This document shows, one piece after another, positions 9,000 through 20,345 of a stretch of DNA of 50,532 nt. A program made the translations under genes and the position numbers. The stretch is from contig NZ_MU255056.1 in assembly GCF_000227725.2 (NCBI RefSeq), forward strand, positions 2,675,658-2,726,189. Direction: 5' to 3'. The first letter of the stretch is position 1; every line of letters begins with the position of its first letter. The notes below the pieces were generated by a model, which saw nothing but the letters and a program-made list of their open reading frames with translations, made no database searches and was not told the DNA's origin. The DNA is from Thiorhodospira sibirica ATCC 700588. GTDB taxonomy: Bacteria; Pseudomonadota; Gammaproteobacteria; Ectothiorhodospirales; Ectothiorhodospiraceae.

Positions 9000-10925
9000 T
9001 CAGGCATTGCTTTGCAGTTCATCGGCCAGCGAGGCAATCTCCTCAATGGCCGCTGCCAGTTCTTCCGCCCCCTGTGCCTGCTGCTTGCTGGCGGCTGCGG
9101 CCTGGCCCGATGCCTGCTCGGCCTCAGCGGCTGCCGCCGCAATCTGATCCGCGCCTTTTTTGGCCTCAATCAACTGCTCGACGATGCTTGCCGAACCGGC
9201 AGAAATGGTGCGATTACCCTTCAATACCTCGGTCATCTCGACTTCCATGCTTCCCAGGTTTTTGGTGATGGCAGCGGTTTTTTCCACCTCGGAGGTGGTA
9301 TTGGCGGTAATATCATCCAGATCATGGCGCACCATCGCAATCTGATCCTGCACCGATTTCACCAGATCCTTGATACGATCCGCATTTTCGGCGGAATCAT
9401 GCGCCAGATTGCGAATATCGGTGCTGACCACCGCAAAGCCTTTGCCAAACTCACCGGCACGGGCGGCCTCAATGGCCCCGTTGACCGCCAGCATATTGGT
9501 CTGAATCGACACTGTGGTAATCGCATCGACAATCTTGTCAATGCGCCGCGACACCATCTCCAGGGCATTGATCTGATCACGGCTTCTGCGCGCCTCATCC
9601 AGCGCCTTGGTAATCCCGTCGACCAGATTGTCCACGGACTCCTTGTTTTCATTCATAACGGCTGCCATGGTTTCGCATTTTTTCACCGCATCAGTGGAAC
9701 GCTGGTCGGAGAGCTTGGCCCCCTTTTCAATCTGCGCTACTGCCGCACTGGATTCTTGCGAGGCGGCTGCCTGCTGCTGTGCGCCTTTGCGGATCTGATC
9801 AATGGCCGCCATAATCTGCGCCGATGAACGATTGATTTCCTGCACCGCTGAAGATAATTGCTCGGCGGCGGAGGCCACCTCTTCGGCGCTTTTGCTAATG
9901 TCAGTACTGTTTTTGAGATCCTCGGCCAGCTCGGAGAGATTTTGCGCGGCCTGTTCTGACTCCATCAGGGCCTGGGTTTGCTCGCCAACGGTTTTTACGG
10001 CCTCTTCACAGGCGGAGGACTGCTCTTCAGCGGCAGCGGCAATGTCTTCAGCGCCTTTTTGCGCATCTTTGCCCGCCCGTTCAGATTCCTGCGAGGTGCG
10101 CAAAATATCCTGGGCACCTTTCACAATGGAGTCCAGATCGGAGCGCATCTGGTTGAGTTGGGCGATGATCGTCGAACTTTTTTCGACCTCTTTGGAGACG
10201 GTATCCGCCGAACGGTTGATGCCCTCGGCGATGACCTTGACCTCCTTTTGAATCTGCGTCACCAGATCCTGAATATCCTTGGCGCTTTTTTCCGAGGTTT
10301 CGGCCAAGGTACGCACCTCATCGGCTACCACCGCAAAGCCCTTGCCATGCTGCCCGGCGCGGGCCGCCTCAATCGCCGCATTCAGCGCCAACAGGTTAGT
10401 CTGATCGGCAATCCGCGCCACCGCCTTGACAATATCACCGATATTGGCCGCCTGACGCTCCAGCTCCTCAACCCGCTTGACCGAACCGCTTTGCTGTTCA
10501 GCCGCCGCCCGCACCGCGACGACGGTCTTCTCAATCTCTGAGGCCACCGACTGCACCAGAGTCTGCAACGACTCGGAGCGGTGCATAGAATTGCGCGCTG
10601 CCTCTGAGGTTTCTAAAATATTGCGCGCAATCAGTGTCATGGCGCGCTGCGATTCCTGTGCCGCGCCGGAGGCCTGCTCGGCACCGCTGGCGATTTGATC
10701 CATCGCCCGTTTGAGTTCTTCAGCGGCAGAACTGGCCTCATTGATACCGCTGGAAAGCTGCACACTGGCTGAGGCAATGCGCTCCGCCACCTGCTGCTGT
10801 TTGGCCAGTGTGCGCGCCTTGCGGCGCTGTTCGTCCGCCATACGTTGCGACTGGCGCTGGGCGGCATCCTCAGATGCCTCATGCCCGCTGGCCAATCGAC
10901 CCTGATTTTTCTTTACTAAAGTCAT
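9000..10925 (-). CDS. Soluble chemoreceptor with two tandem MCP signalling domains
   Basis: This 641-residue protein has no membrane segment, signal peptide or recognisable sensor domain. Nearly all of it is coiled coil. Two signalling-hairpin tips are present: [17 protein letters not shown] near residue 175 and [17 protein letters not shown] near residue 475. They are exactly 300 residues apart. The flanking segments also align at a 300-residue offset ([10 protein letters not shown] with [10 protein letters not shown]), so the gene is an internal duplication. No C-terminal CheR-tethering pentapeptide is seen. The ATG at 10925 is preceded by AAGGGGG. It is the first gene of the che operon. 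Input may come through a partner protein or cytoplasmic state. Confidence 0.93.
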   Translation of the reverse strand: MTLVKKNQGRLASGHEASEDAAQRQSQRMADEQRRKARTLAKQQQVAERIASASVQLSSGINEASSAAEELKRAMDQIASGAEQASGAAQESQRAMTLIARNILETSEAARNSMHRSESLQTLVQSVASEIEKTVVAVRAAAEQQSGSVKRVEELERQAANIGDIVKAVARIADQTNLLALNAAIEAARAGQHGKGFAVVADEVRTLAETSEKSAKDIQDLVTQIQKEVKVIAEGINRSADTVSKEVEKSSTIIAQLNQMRSDLDSIVKGAQDILRTSQESERAGKDAQKGAEDIAAAAEEQSSACEEAVKTVGEQTQALMESEQAAQNLSELAEDLKNSTDISKSAEEVASAAEQLSSAVQEINRSSAQIMAAIDQIRKGAQQQAAASQESSAAVAQIEKGAKLSDQRSTDAVKKCETMAAVMNENKESVDNLVDGITKALDEARRSRDQINALEMVSRRIDKIVDAITTVSIQTNMLAVNGAIEAARAGEFGKGFAVVSTDIRNLAHDSAENADRIKDLVKSVQDQIAMVRHDLDDITANTTSEVEKTAAITKNLGSMEVEMTEVLKGNRTISAGSASIVEQLIEAKKGADQIAAAAAEAEQASGQAAAASKQQAQGAEELAAAIEEIASLADELQSNA

Positions 10926-11095
10926 AACGGCCCCCTTGTGACCTGATTCAAGCACGTTTCGCCAAACATCTCAAAAGCCTTAATCCCGACACCCACGCTC
11001 GCCGTATAACTCCCTGCACAGCGGCGCTACACACCCTGCAAAGCAAGGCCCTGCCACCGCAGCTACCCAGGAAACGAGGAAAGAAAAGATCGCCA

Positions 11096-11143
11096 CCTGC
11101 CTGCGCCGCGCCTGCCTGCCGCGACGCACGCGGCGCAGGCAGG
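11096..11143. repeat. Long GC-rich inverted repeat (CCTGCCTGCGCCGC arms)
   Basis: The 14-base arms 11096-11109 and 11130-11143 are perfectly complementary, and the loop contains further CCTGCCTGCC sequence. A related palindrome lies 80 bases away. There is no T-run after either arm, so this is not a standard terminator. Confidence 0.8.
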
Positions 11144-11221
11144 AATGCGTGTTGTGTGCCCGGATAGTTAAGCCAACCGCCTTAACTTAATCATTTTTGA
11201 TGCAAAATACCCGCCAAACCC

Positions 11222-11245
11222 CCTGCCTGCGCCGCGGCAGGCAGG
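11222..11245. repeat. Second CCTGCCTGC palindrome
   Basis: The arms CCTGCCTGC (11222-11230) and GCAGGCAGG (11237-11245) form a perfect 9-base stem around a six-base loop. The arm sequence is shared with the palindrome at 11096-11143, which suggests a small local repeat family. Confidence 0.8.
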
Positions 11246-11624
11246 CAAGTACGCCCCAAACAGGCCGGTAGCGCCAAGCGCTGCGGATGGCATCTTCACG
11301 GAGCGTGACAAACAGCGGCCCACGCCTGCGCAGATGAGGCAGATATTGCCGCTTGATCCAAGCGCTTGCTGCGTGTTTTTCTGATTTTGGATGATCTGGG
11401 CAAAGCATACAGCGACGACACTCTGGTGCTATGTGATGTATCGGCCAGACGGCCAAATAGTTGAATGGGCATTATAACGCCCCATAGAAAATAATGATCC
11501 TGCCTGTTATGGCGCAGCAGGGCTTGACTTCAGGTGATATCCCCCAGAGGTGCCATGAAACTTTAGTCGTTAATCGGTTATCATAGCCGCCCCTAACACA
11601 GCAAATTGACTCGTTCACTACATC

Positions 11625-14414
11625 ATGCTCACCGGTATCATCAAAAAGATTTTCGGCAGTCGCAACGATCGCATCGTTAAACGCTATAGCAAGCACGTTG
11701 CCCAGATCAACGCGCTGGAAAGCCAGTATCAAGGGCTTGATCTGGCTGCACTGGCGCACAAGACCACGGAATTTCGGCAGCGTCTGCAACAAGGCGAGGC
11801 GCTGGATGCCTTGCTGCCGGAGGCCTTTGCGGTGGTTCGCGAGATGGGCCAGCGAGTCTTGGAGATGCGCCATTTTGACGTGCAGCTGATCGGCGGCATG
11901 GTGTTGCATGATGGGCGTATTGCCGAGATGCGCACCGGTGAGGGTAAAACCCTGGTGGCCACGCTGGCGGCGTATTTGAATGCTTTGCCTGGTCAAGGCG
12001 TGCATGTGATTACAGTCAATGATTATCTGGCGCGCCGCGACGCGGTATGGATGGGGCGCTTGTATCATGCGCTGGGACTCAGCGTCGGGGTGATCAATTC
12101 CTCCGGCGGGCTGGGGCCGGATATGGCCTCGTATCTTTATGACCCGGAGTATCAGCCGGAAAACGGTCAGGGCTTTGCCCATCTGCGCCCGGTCAGCCGT
12201 AAAGAGGCCTATGCGGCAGATATTATTTACGGCACCAATAACGAATACGGTTTTGATTATCTGCGCGATAACATGGCCTTTCGCGCCGAGGAGCGGGTGC
12301 AGCGCGGGCTGAATTACGCCATCGTGGACGAGGTGGACTCGATTCTGATCGACGAGGCGCGCACGCCGTTGATCATTTCGGGCGCTACCAACGAAAACTC
12401 CGATCTGTATCAGCGCATGAATGCCATCGTGCCCAAGCTCTCACGTCAGGAAGAGGAGGAGGGTGCGGGGGATTACAGCGTGGATGAAAAGCTGCGTCAG
12501 GTCTTTTTGACCGAAGAGGGTCAGGAAAAGAGCGAGCAGCTTTTACAGGAGGCGGACATCCTGCAGCCGGGGCAGGGGCTGTATGATGCGGCCAGCATTT
12601 TGGTGTTGTATCACCTGAATGCGGCACTGCGCGCCCATGCCCTGTTTCAGCGCGATGTGCATTATCTGGTGCGCGATAACCAGGTGCAGATCATTGATGA
12701 ATTCACGGGCCGCATCATGAGCGGGCGGCGCTGGTCTGAGGGACTGCACCAGGCCATTGAGGCCAAGGAAGGGGTCACGATTCAGCGCGAAAATCAAACG
12801 CTGGCCTCCATCACCTTCCAGAATTATTTCCGCCTGTATCAGAAGCTGTCCGGCATGACCGGGACCGCTGACACCGAGGCCTTTGAGTTTCAGCAGATTT
12901 ATGGGCTGGAAGTGGTGATTATCCCGACCAATAAGCCGATGATCCGCAATGATATGCAGGATCTGGTGTATCTGACCCAGGAAGAAAAATTCCAGGCCAT
13001 CATTGAAGACATCAAGGACTGTCAGCAGCGCGAGCAGCCAGTGCTGGTGGGCACGGCCTCGGTGGAGACCTCGGAATATCTGGCCGGTTTACTGAAAAAA
13101 GCCGGGATCAAGCATCAGGTGCTCAATGCCAAGCAGCATGATAAAGAGGCGCTGGTGGTTGCCCAGGCGGGTCGTCCAGGCGCGGTAACCATTGCCACCA
13201 ATATGGCCGGACGCGGTACCGATATTGTGCTGGGCGGCAGCCTGGAGGCCGAACTGGAAGATCTGGGCTCAGGGCTTGATGCTGCCAAGCTTGCCCAGGT
13301 CAAAGCCGACTGGCAGGCTCGTCATCAGCAGGTGTTGGACGCCGGTGGTCTGCATATTATCGGTTCGGAACGCCACGAATCCCGCCGTATCGACAACCAG
13401 CTGCGCGGCCGTGCGGGGCGTCAGGGCGATCCGGGTTCTTCGCGTTTCTTTTTGTCACTGGATGACAATCTGATGCGCATCTTTGCCTCTGACAAGATCA
13501 AGCACATGATGCAGCGCCTGGGCATGGAAAAAGGCGAGGCCATTGAGAATGCCTTGGTGACGCGGGCGATTGAAAACGCCCAGCGCAAGGTCGAGGCGCA
13601 TAACTTTGATATCCGCAAAACCTTGCTGGATTATGATGATGTCGCCAACGATCAGCGCAAGGTGGTCTATGAACAGCGCCGCGAGCTGTTAGAAGTCGAT
13701 GATATCAAGGAAACCATTGAGGCGATCCGCCACGATGTGGTTGACGGTGTTATCAGTCAATATGTCCCCGAGCAAAGCCTTGAAGAACAGTGGGATATTC
13801 CTGGCCTGACCCAGGCCCTGCAGCATGAATTCGGGCAAACGCTGGAGCTGGCCACTTGGCTGGCCGAAGACGATGAACTCAATGAAGAGTCGCTGCGGGC
13901 GCGGATTCATGCAGCCATTGCCCAGGCGATAGAAGATAAAGAGGCGGCAGTGAGTGCCGAGATTTTGCGGCGAGTGGAAAAGGATGTGATGCTGCAAGTG
14001 CTGGATACGCAGTGGAAAGACCACCTGGCGGCGATGGATTATCTGCGCCAGAGTATCGGTCTGCGTGGCTATGCGCAGCGCAATCCCAAGCAGGAATACA
14101 AGCGTGAAGCCTTTGAGATGTTTCAGGCCCTGCTGGAGCGCATCAAGCATGATGCCATCTCCATGCTCTTGCGCATTCAGGTGCGTTCCGCCCAGGATAT
14201 TGAGCGTATGGAGGCACAGACCCAGCAGGCGCAGAATCTGCAATACCAGCACGCCAGTCCGCAAGGGCCGTTGTCCGCTTCAGAGACGAATCAGGACGAG
14301 GACAACACCCCGGCGCAGCCCTACAAGCGCGATACGCCCAAAGTCGGGCGCAATGATCCCTGCTGGTGTGGTTCCGGTAAAAAATTCAAGCAATGTCATG
14401 GCAAATTATCGTAA
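11625..14414 (+). CDS. secA: Preprotein translocase ATPase SecA
   Basis: This is the motor ATPase that pushes unfolded preproteins through SecYEG. At 929 residues it is full length. Visible are the Walker A motif ([13 protein letters not shown]), the [14 protein letters not shown] helicase motif, the preprotein cross-linking region, [13 protein letters not shown], and the C-terminal zinc finger [13 protein letters not shown]. It stands alone, divergent from the che operon, without lpxC or the small gene that often precede it. The ATG has no obvious Shine-Dalgarno sequence, but homology to the M-L[14 protein letters not shown] N terminus fixes the start. Confidence 0.98.
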   Translation: MLTGIIKKIFGSRNDRIVKRYSKHVAQINALESQYQGLDLAALAHKTTEFRQRLQQGEALDALLPEAFAVVREMGQRVLEMRHFDVQLIGGMVLHDGRIAEMRTGEGKTLVATLAAYLNALPGQGVHVITVNDYLARRDAVWMGRLYHALGLSVGVINSSGGLGPDMASYLYDPEYQPENGQGFAHLRPVSRKEAYAADIIYGTNNEYGFDYLRDNMAFRAEERVQRGLNYAIVDEVDSILIDEARTPLIISGATNENSDLYQRMNAIVPKLSRQEEEEGAGDYSVDEKLRQVFLTEEGQEKSEQLLQEADILQPGQGLYDAASILVLYHLNAALRAHALFQRDVHYLVRDNQVQIIDEFTGRIMSGRRWSEGLHQAIEAKEGVTIQRENQTLASITFQNYFRLYQKLSGMTGTADTEAFEFQQIYGLEVVIIPTNKPMIRNDMQDLVYLTQEEKFQAIIEDIKDCQQREQPVLVGTASVETSEYLAGLLKKAGIKHQVLNAKQHDKEALVVAQAGRPGAVTIATNMAGRGTDIVLGGSLEAELEDLGSGLDAAKLAQVKADWQARHQQVLDAGGLHIIGSERHESRRIDNQLRGRAGRQGDPGSSRFFLSLDDNLMRIFASDKIKHMMQRLGMEKGEAIENALVTRAIENAQRKVEAHNFDIRKTLLDYDDVANDQRKVVYEQRRELLEVDDIKETIEAIRHDVVDGVISQYVPEQSLEEQWDIPGLTQALQHEFGQTLELATWLAEDDELNEESLRARIHAAIAQAIEDKEAAVSAEILRRVEKDVMLQVLDTQWKDHLAAMDYLRQSIGLRGYAQRNPKQEYKREAFEMFQALLERIKHDAISMLLRIQVRSAQDIERMEAQTQQAQNLQYQHASPQGPLSASETNQDEDNTPAQPYKRDTPKVGRNDPCWCGSGKKFKQCHGKLS

Positions 14415-14723
14415 ACGAGAGGACGCATGACGGTGCGTAGCGACACCTTGGGCGGTGTCGCCTACCACGCTTTTGCATGGAACATGCGCAATGAGTGGCT
14501 GACGTGGGTCACAGGGGCTTGTTCTGAGATGGCATCGAATACGCTACATGGCGGCATTAGCACGCCAACACAGGAATGGCTCCCAGAATCATGGTTTTTT
14601 CGCTATCATCATCGTGTTTGTGCAAAAATAGCTGTTTAGCCCTCCGCCAAAAAACTCAACGGACGGATCAACGTATGGGCAGTCACGGCAACACGCCAAC
14701 CTCTAAATCCACCGCAAGCTCTG
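14415..14723. other. 309-base gap between secA and hflD
   Basis: No gene is supported. The gap begins with a hairpin at 14440-14461 (GCGACACC, loop ttgggc, GGTGTCGC) that could end the secA transcript although no T-run follows. A 70-codon open frame (14427-14639) has a passable GAGAGG site but overlaps this hairpin and resembles nothing I know. The hflD promoter should lie near 14590-14700; I see no strong consensus. Confidence 0.5.
14440..14461 (+). repeat. GCGACACC/GGTGTCGC hairpin downstream of secA
   Basis: A perfect 8-base stem with a six-base loop. The same stem sequence forms the terminator stem after fliJ at 30909-30929, so this palindrome recurs in gene tails. Confidence 0.75.
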
Positions 14724-15395
14724 ATGCTTGCCAGCCAACCGCTTGATTTAACGACTGTGGAATCGAATCACTATAATCGTACGCTGGCCTTAGCGGCAGT
14801 TTTTCAAAGTGCCTACCTGGTCAGGGAGGTTGCCTGGAATGGGCAGTGTGATCAAGCGCTGCTGGACATCATGATTTCCAGTCTGCTGACCTTTGAGGCG
14901 CAAAGCATTGAGCATGTCTATGATGGCGTGCATCATCTGCGCAAGGGACTGGAAGTGTGTGCGGCGATTTTGCTCGAATCGGGCAGCTCGGATCCAGAGC
15001 ATGTGGAAATCGCCCGTTATGTTGTGGTGCTGTTATTTTTGCAGCGTAAGCTGATGAAGCGCCCGGATATGCTGGACACGGTGCGGGTGGGTATTGAAGC
15101 CGCTCAGGCGCAAACGGAATACTTTGATAAATTGCATGAAAATGTCATTGCCCGGCTGGCAGAGACCTATCAGAGCACGATCAGCCAGATTGGCCCACGG
15201 ATTATGGTGCAAGGGGATCAGGTACATCTGGGACAGCGTGACAAAGCGGACAAGATTCGCGCCCTCTTACTTGCAGGGATTCGTGCGGCAGTGCTGTGGC
15301 AACAGGCGGGCGGCAGTCAGTGGCGCATGCTGTTTTCCCGCAAGGCGATGCAGCAAGAGGCGGCACAGATTTTGGCGCGTCTGGACAGTGCCTAA
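14724..15395 (+). CDS. hflD: HflD-family protein (DUF489)
   Basis: This 223-residue, mostly helical protein matches the HflD/YcfC family. In E. coli that membrane-associated protein modulates lambda CII stability; its wider role is unclear. Recognisable blocks are YNRTLALAAVFQSAYLV near the N terminus, L-F-L-Q-R-K-L in the middle, and the strongly conserved C-terminal IRALLLAGIRAAVLWQQAGG and M-L-F-S-R. Length is close to the usual 205-215 residues with a slightly longer N terminus. The ribosome binding site is weak, so the exact start is uncertain. The usual neighbours mnmA and purB are absent. glgB follows after 137 bases. Confidence 0.9.
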   Translation: MLASQPLDLTTVESNHYNRTLALAAVFQSAYLVREVAWNGQCDQALLDIMISSLLTFEAQSIEHVYDGVHHLRKGLEVCAAILLESGSSDPEHVEIARYVVVLLFLQRKLMKRPDMLDTVRVGIEAAQAQTEYFDKLHENVIARLAETYQSTISQIGPRIMVQGDQVHLGQRDKADKIRALLLAGIRAAVLWQQAGGSQWRMLFSRKAMQQEAAQILARLDSA

Positions 15396-15532
15396 AGCGT
15401 GGCATCCTTGCGCTTGGTTGCGTGGGACGGTCGGCTTGGCTAGACTGCAGACTTAAGCCTTGCTCAAGGCAGCATCATTTCCAGCAACGTTCACATTATC
15501 TAGGATAATCAGATCCACGGGATACCCAGCAA

Positions 15533-17725
15533 ATGCGTGCAATAAACGGCGAACTGCAAAGAATTATCGACGCCCGCCACCATGATCCGTTCAGTCTGTT
15601 GGGCTGGCATCCATTGGCAGGTGATCGCGCCGTTGTCAGAGCCTATCTTCCTGGCGCGCACGAGGTCGTGCTCGCCGATATCAACGCCCCGATGAAGCCT
15701 GTCGGCTCTACGGACATGTTTGAATGGAAAGGAAAAAAAGACGCCTTACCGATGCCGTATCGCATCCGCTGGAGCGATGGCCACGGCCATGAGCACATCG
15801 CGCACGATCCTTACTGCTTTCCGCCGCAGATCTCGGAGTTCGATCTGCATCTGTTCAATGAAGGTCGCCATTGGCACGCCTACCGCTTTTTGGGGGCGCA
15901 CCTGCATTGCGTAGATGGCATTGATGGGGTGTTGTTTGCGGTCTGGGCACCCAGTGCCGAGCGGGTCAGCGTGATCGGCTCCTTTAATCAGTGGGACGGG
16001 CGCCGTCATCCGATGCGGGTGCGCGGGGGCAGCGGCGTGTGGGAGCTATTTATTCCGGGGCTGCAGGCCGATTGCCTGTATAAATATGAGATTCGCCAGC
16101 GCGACAGCGGGCAGATTCTGCTTAAATCCGATCCCTATGGCCAGCAGTTTGAGCTGCGGCCGCACACGGCCTGTGTGGTCACCGCGCCGAGCAAATTTGC
16201 CTGGGAAGATCAGGCCTGGTTACAGGCCCGTGGGGAAGATAACTGGCTCAAACAGCCCATGTCCATCTATGAGGTGCATCTAGGCTCCTGGCGGCGCGAT
16301 GCCAACGGCCAGTTTCTGGATTATCGCACCCTGGCCCATGAGCTGGTGGCCTATGTCAAGCAGATGGGCTTTACCCACATTGAGCTATTGCCGATCACCG
16401 AGCATCCCTACGATGCTTCCTGGGGCTACCAGACCACCGGTTACTATGCTCCGACCTCGCGCTTTGGCAAACCCGACGATCTGCGCTATTTTATCAATCA
16501 ATGTCACCTCAATGGCATCGGCGTATTGCTGGACTGGGCACCGGGCCATTTTCCCAAGGATGCGCACGGACTGGCGCGTTTTGACGGCTCTGCCCTGTAT
16601 GAACATGAAGACCCCCGGCTGGGCGAACACCGCGACTGGGGCACCTTGATTTTCAATTACGGGCGCAATGAAGTCCGCAATTTTCTGGTGTCCAGTGCCA
16701 TGTACTGGGTCGAGGAATTTCATATTGATGGCCTGCGGGTGGATGCCGTGGCCTCCATCCTCTATCTGGATTACTCCCGCGAGGCCGATGACTGGCTGCC
16801 GAATAAATACGGTGGCAATGAAAACCTCGACGCCATTGATTTTCTGCGTGAACTCAATGGCACCGTCCAGGGCCAGCATCCGGGTGCTTTGATCATTGCC
16901 GAGGAATCCACCGCCTGGCCACAGGTGACGCGCCCGGCCTGGCTGGGCGGGCTGGGCTTTGCGATGAAGTGGAACATGGGCTGGATGCATGACACCCTGG
17001 AGTACTTCAAGCACGATCCCGTACACCGTCACTATCATCACGACCAGCTTACCTTCGGTCTGCTCTACGCCTTTACGGAGAACTTTGTCCTGCCCTTCTC
17101 GCATGATGAAGTGGTCCACGGCAAACGCAGCCTGCTCTACCGGATGCCGGGCGATGAATGGCAGCGCTTTGCCAACCTGCGCCTGCTGTACACCTATATG
17201 TACACCTATCCGGGCAAAAAATTATTATTCATGGGCTGTGAATTTGCCCAAGGGCGGGAGTGGGATGCCGCCGCCGCGCTGGACTGGTATGTTCTGGATT
17301 ATCCCTTGCATCAGGGGATGCAGCGTCTGGTGAGTGATCTCAATCACCTGTATCGTGACCAGGAGGCCTTGCACCGGCATGATTTTGACTGGCAGGGCTT
17401 TGCCTGGATTGATTGCCATGATGCGGCCCAGTCGGTGATCTCCTTTGTGCGCAAAAGCGAACGCGGCCAGACCATTCTGGTGGTGTTGAATTTTACCCCG
17501 GTGGTGCGCCATGACTACCGCATCGGTGTACCTAAGCCCGGCTGCTATCGTGAATTGCTTAACTCAGATTCCATGTACTACGGCGGCAGTAATGTGGGCA
17601 ATTTAAGCCTGCACAGCGAACCGCAGGCCTGGATGGGACATCCCCATTCCATCAACCTGACCCTGCCACCTCTGGGGGCCTTGGTGCTATGCTGTGACGC
17701 TGCCACCGACGAGCCTTGTGCATAA
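15533..17725 (+). CDS. glgB: 1,4-alpha-glucan branching enzyme
   Basis: GlgB makes the alpha-1,6 branches of glycogen. The 730-residue protein has the full N-terminal carbohydrate-binding part (N1 and CBM48: [32 protein letters not shown]). The GH13 barrel has its nucleophile Asp in [20 protein letters not shown], general acid Glu in [10 protein letters not shown], and transition-state Asp in [16 protein letters not shown]-terminal beta domain ends the protein. No other glycogen gene is adjacent. A phosphoglucomutase lies about 26 kb away in this window. The Shine-Dalgarno sequence is weak, but the N terminus fits the family. Confidence 0.97.
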   Translation: MRAINGELQRIIDARHHDPFSLLGWHPLAGDRAVVRAYLPGAHEVVLADINAPMKPVGSTDMFEWKGKKDALPMPYRIRWSDGHGHEHIAHDPYCFPPQISEFDLHLFNEGRHWHAYRFLGAHLHCVDGIDGVLFAVWAPSAERVSVIGSFNQWDGRRHPMRVRGGSGVWELFIPGLQADCLYKYEIRQRDSGQILLKSDPYGQQFELRPHTACVVTAPSKFAWEDQAWLQARGEDNWLKQPMSIYEVHLGSWRRDANGQFLDYRTLAHELVAYVKQMGFTHIELLPITEHPYDASWGYQTTGYYAPTSRFGKPDDLRYFINQCHLNGIGVLLDWAPGHFPKDAHGLARFDGSALYEHEDPRLGEHRDWGTLIFNYGRNEVRNFLVSSAMYWVEEFHIDGLRVDAVASILYLDYSREADDWLPNKYGGNENLDAIDFLRELNGTVQGQHPGALIIAEESTAWPQVTRPAWLGGLGFAMKWNMGWMHDTLEYFKHDPVHRHYHHDQLTFGLLYAFTENFVLPFSHDEVVHGKRSLLYRMPGDEWQRFANLRLLYTYMYTYPGKKLLFMGCEFAQGREWDAAAALDWYVLDYPLHQGMQRLVSDLNHLYRDQEALHRHDFDWQGFAWIDCHDAAQSVISFVRKSERGQTILVVLNFTPVVRHDYRIGVPKPGCYRELLNSDSMYYGGSNVGNLSLHSEPQAWMGHPHSINLTLPPLGALVLCCDAATDEPCA

Positions 17726-17819
17726 TGTTGCGCAGCGCCAATGCTAAGCACAAATAGACACATGTGCATTCGTGGTTCAAACCCCCGCATGGAAAGCGAT
17801 TCGCACGGGTACTGATTTG

Positions 17820-18185
17820 ATGCGTGATCCGGATACATCGCCCGCGATCTTTGTTCCGACGCAATTACTCTCACGCTTGATGGGGGATCAGGCCTTTGCT
17901 GAGCTGCTCTTGGATGCCTTCTTGGAAGACACCCCCAAACAGCTGCAGCGCTTGGCAGAACAGGCCCGGCAAGGTCAACTGATGGAAGTCAAGCGCCTGG
18001 CGCATTCGCTCAAAGGGGCCGCCGGCAACGTGAATGCCCCGCGCTTGCAGGCGTGTGCGCAGGTCATCGAACACGCCGCAGATAGCGGCAATACCGTCGA
18101 AGTTTGCGCAAAACTTCCCGAATTAACGGGACATTTTCACGAACTGGCGCACGCCATTGAAACCTTCAAAAGGCAACGCCGCTAA
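17820..18185 (+). CDS. Hpt-domain phosphotransfer protein
   Basis: This small protein of about 121 residues is essentially one histidine phosphotransfer domain. The phosphohistidine sits in RLAHSLKGAAGNV, the canonical H-S-x-K-G motif. No kinase or receiver is fused. It is followed after 44 bases by a stand-alone receiver gene, so the two probably form a phosphorelay module with a kinase encoded elsewhere. The start is uncertain: the ATG at 17820 is preferred over an in-frame GTG at 17772, but neither has a strong ribosome binding site. Confidence 0.85.
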   Translation: MRDPDTSPAIFVPTQLLSRLMGDQAFAELLLDAFLEDTPKQLQRLAEQARQGQLMEVKRLAHSLKGAAGNVNAPRLQACAQVIEHAADSGNTVEVCAKLPELTGHFHELAHAIETFKRQRR

Positions 18186-18229
18186 CGGGCTTTGCTGTGA
18201 TAGAGACACGGCAGTAGATAGGCTTTTGC

Positions 18230-18622
18230 ATGAGAACATTGATCGTCGAAGATGACCTGACCAGCCGCTTGCTGCTGCAAACGATTTTACAAGATTATGG
18301 CACCACCCATGTTGCCGTCGATGGGCTTGAGGCGGTTGAGGCGGTGCGCCTGGCCATTTTGTCCGGTGAGCCTTATGAGCTGATCTGTCTGGACATCATG
18401 CTGCCTGAGTTAAGCGGACATGATGCGCTCAAACAGATTCGGGCGCTGGAAGAGACCCATGGCATCTTTTCTCCCGCTAATGCGAAAGTCATCATGGTGA
18501 GTGCGCTCAATGACCTGAAAAATATTCATGTGGCTTTTCATAATTTGTGTGATGCCTACCTCACCAAACCGATTGCCAAGATTCACTTGCTTGAAGAACT
18601 CAAAAATCTCAAGCTGATCTAG
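18230..18622 (+). CDS. Stand-alone receiver-domain response regulator
   Basis: This is a 130-residue CheY-like protein with no output domain. The acidic pair (VEDD), phosphoacceptor Asp55 in ICLDIMLPELSG, the switch Ser in M-V-S-A, and Lys113 in YLTKPI are intact, so it should be phosphorylatable. It lies between the Hpt gene and fleQ. Its likely partner is the Hpt protein; the ultimate target is unknown. The position next to fleQ makes flagellar regulation a reasonable guess, but nothing in the sequence proves it. Confidence 0.88.
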   Translation: MRTLIVEDDLTSRLLLQTILQDYGTTHVAVDGLEAVEAVRLAILSGEPYELICLDIMLPELSGHDALKQIRALEETHGIFSPANAKVIMVSALNDLKNIHVAFHNLCDAYLTKPIAKIHLLEELKNLKLI

Positions 18623-18793
18623 GGGGCCAAGGCGTGCAAGCGTCGCCAGCCGCAGTGAGTGATCGAGATTCATGCATTTTTGCTTTTTTATCTTAAAATA
18701 AGGAGCGGGCAAAAACGGACTGAGGTGCATTCATGGTGTGCCACAGGCTTTGGCGCGCACGCGATACTTAAAACAACATCATGGCTGGTAACG

Positions 18794-20269
18794 ATGTCAT
18801 CTGATCACACCGCTGACAGTATGCATAAACGGCATTCCCTTTCATTAGAACCCGAGCAGGTGCTGGTGATTGCCGATGATGATCAACGTATTGACCAAAT
18901 CCGCATTGTCCTTGAGTTTATGGATGTGCGTCCGGTTCTGGTCAGTGCCCGACAATGGCAGGTTTCCGTCAATGGGCAAGATACAACATGGCTTGCCGCC
19001 TTGGTCAGTGATTGCGCCCAGGTGGATCTGGCAAAGCTGCTGACAGAGCTTAACCGTTGGAGTCCGCGCTTACCGCTGGCGCTCATCGGTGAAGATCCGC
19101 CAACTCCCGAAGATGTCCGTCTATCCACTCAGGTGGTCCGCTGTCTAAGCTATCCCCTGCGTCATCCTGAACTGGCCGATGCCTTGCGCCGTGCCCGCTA
19201 TTTCTGGATCAGTGGCGATGCCACGCAGACCCAACGGCAGACAGAACTGATGCACTCCCTGGTGGGACGTAGCCAGACCATGCAACGCCTGCGCTATTTG
19301 ATCTGTCAGGTGGCCGAATCGGATGCCAACGTCCTGGTCTTAGGCGAGACCGGCACGGGCAAGGAGGTCGTGGCGCGCAATATTCATTCGCTCTCCAGTC
19401 GGCACAACAAGCCTTTTGTCGCGGTCAACTGCGGTGCCATCCCCCCCGATCTGCTGGAAAGCGAACTGTTCGGCCACGAAAAGGGGGCTTTTACCGGCGC
19501 GATCACCTCGCGCCAGGGGCGTTTTGAACTGGCCAATGGCGGCACTTTATTCCTTGATGAAATCGGCGACATGCCCTTGCCGATGCAGGTCAAGTTATTG
19601 CGGGTCTTGCAGGAAAAAACCTTTGAACGGGTGGGCAGTAATAAAGCCTTAACCACCGATGCGCGCATCATCGCCGCCACCCACCGTGATCTGGATACCT
19701 GCATCAAGGAGGGGAGCTTTCGTGAAGACCTGTATTACCGGCTGAGTGTCTTTCCGATTGAAACTCCGCCGCTTCGCAATCGCAGTGAGGATCTCCCCTT
19801 ATTGATCAGTGAACTGGTGGCGCGCCTGGAAAGTGCGGGCCGTGGCAGTGTGCGGGTGTCCAGCGGGGCCTTGCAGGTGCTGGCGCGCTATGAATGGCCA
19901 GGGAATGTGCGCGAACTGGCCAATCTGATTGAGCGTCTGGCGATCATGCATCCTGGCGAGACGGTCGAGGTGGCCGATCTGCCGCGCAAATTCCGCGAAC
20001 ACCTCGACGAGAGCACCCTCTCCGAGCTGTCCCAGAATCAGTCCATCTCCGGGCCTTTGGCCCTGCCTGCCGGGCGCTTACCGGAATCGGGCATTGATCT
20101 GAAAGAATACATCAGCGAACTGGAAATGCACATGATTCGCCAGGCCCTTGACGAAAGTGCCGGCGTGGTCGCCCATGCCGCCAAGCTGTTGGGAATGCGG
20201 CGCACGACCTTGGTAGAAAAGATGCGTAAATTTGGCATCCAGCGCGATGATGAAATGACGGGAATTTGA
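18794..20269 (+). CDS. fleQ: Sigma-54-dependent flagellar master regulator FleQ
   Basis: FleQ/FlrA proteins activate class II flagellar genes with sigma-54 RNA polymerase. The 491-residue protein has an N-terminal FleQ domain (receiver-like but lacking the phosphorylation site), and a AAA+ domain with Walker A G-E-T-G-T-G-K, the sigma-54 loop GAFTGA and L-D-E-I-G-D-M. A C-terminal Fis-type helix-turn-helix ([16 protein letters not shown]) follows. The ATG at 18794 starts M-S-S-D-H. The reading frame runs upstream to 18659, but that extension looks non-coding. It is followed by fleR, whose sigma-54 promoter begins 77 bases after the fleQ stop. Assignment to FleQ rather than another enhancer-binding protein rests on the N terminus and gene order. 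Confidence 0.9.
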   Translation: MSSDHTADSMHKRHSLSLEPEQVLVIADDDQRIDQIRIVLEFMDVRPVLVSARQWQVSVNGQDTTWLAALVSDCAQVDLAKLLTELNRWSPRLPLALIGEDPPTPEDVRLSTQVVRCLSYPLRHPELADALRRARYFWISGDATQTQRQTELMHSLVGRSQTMQRLRYLICQVAESDANVLVLGETGTGKEVVARNIHSLSSRHNKPFVAVNCGAIPPDLLESELFGHEKGAFTGAITSRQGRFELANGGTLFLDEIGDMPLPMQVKLLRVLQEKTFERVGSNKALTTDARIIAATHRDLDTCIKEGSFREDLYYRLSVFPIETPPLRNRSEDLPLLISELVARLESAGRGSVRVSSGALQVLARYEWPGNVRELANLIERLAIMHPGETVEVADLPRKFREHLDESTLSELSQNQSISGPLALPAGRLPESGIDLKEYISELEMHMIRQALDESAGVVAHAAKLLGMRRTTLVEKMRKFGIQRDDEMTGI

Positions 20270-20345
20270 CGGGCCGTGCGCCCGCCGCCCACTCATTACC
20301 GCTTCCTCCCTCCTGAGTTATTGTCTTTAAAGCCAAAATCATTCT

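Larger units (their letters stand above)
10926..11624. other. 699-base gap between divergent che operon and secA
   Basis: No convincing gene lies here. The gap must hold the promoters of the che operon (minus) and secA (plus), but I found no strong sigma-28 or sigma-54 match for the che operon. It contains GC-rich palindromes built from CCTGCCTGC (11096-11143 and 11222-11245). An open frame on the minus strand (11187-11456) has no family resemblance and crosses a palindrome, so I do not call it. Confidence 0.6.

Noticed and set aside
11187-11456. 89-codon frame on the minus strand in the che/secA gap
   Set aside because: It crosses a GC-rich palindrome, lacks a ribosome site and resembles no family. 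I considered a DUF721/DciA remnant but the orientation and residues do not fit.
14427-14639. 70-codon open frame after secA with a GAGAGG site
   Set aside because: It overlaps a hairpin, has unusual composition (many Trp and His) and no family resemblance.
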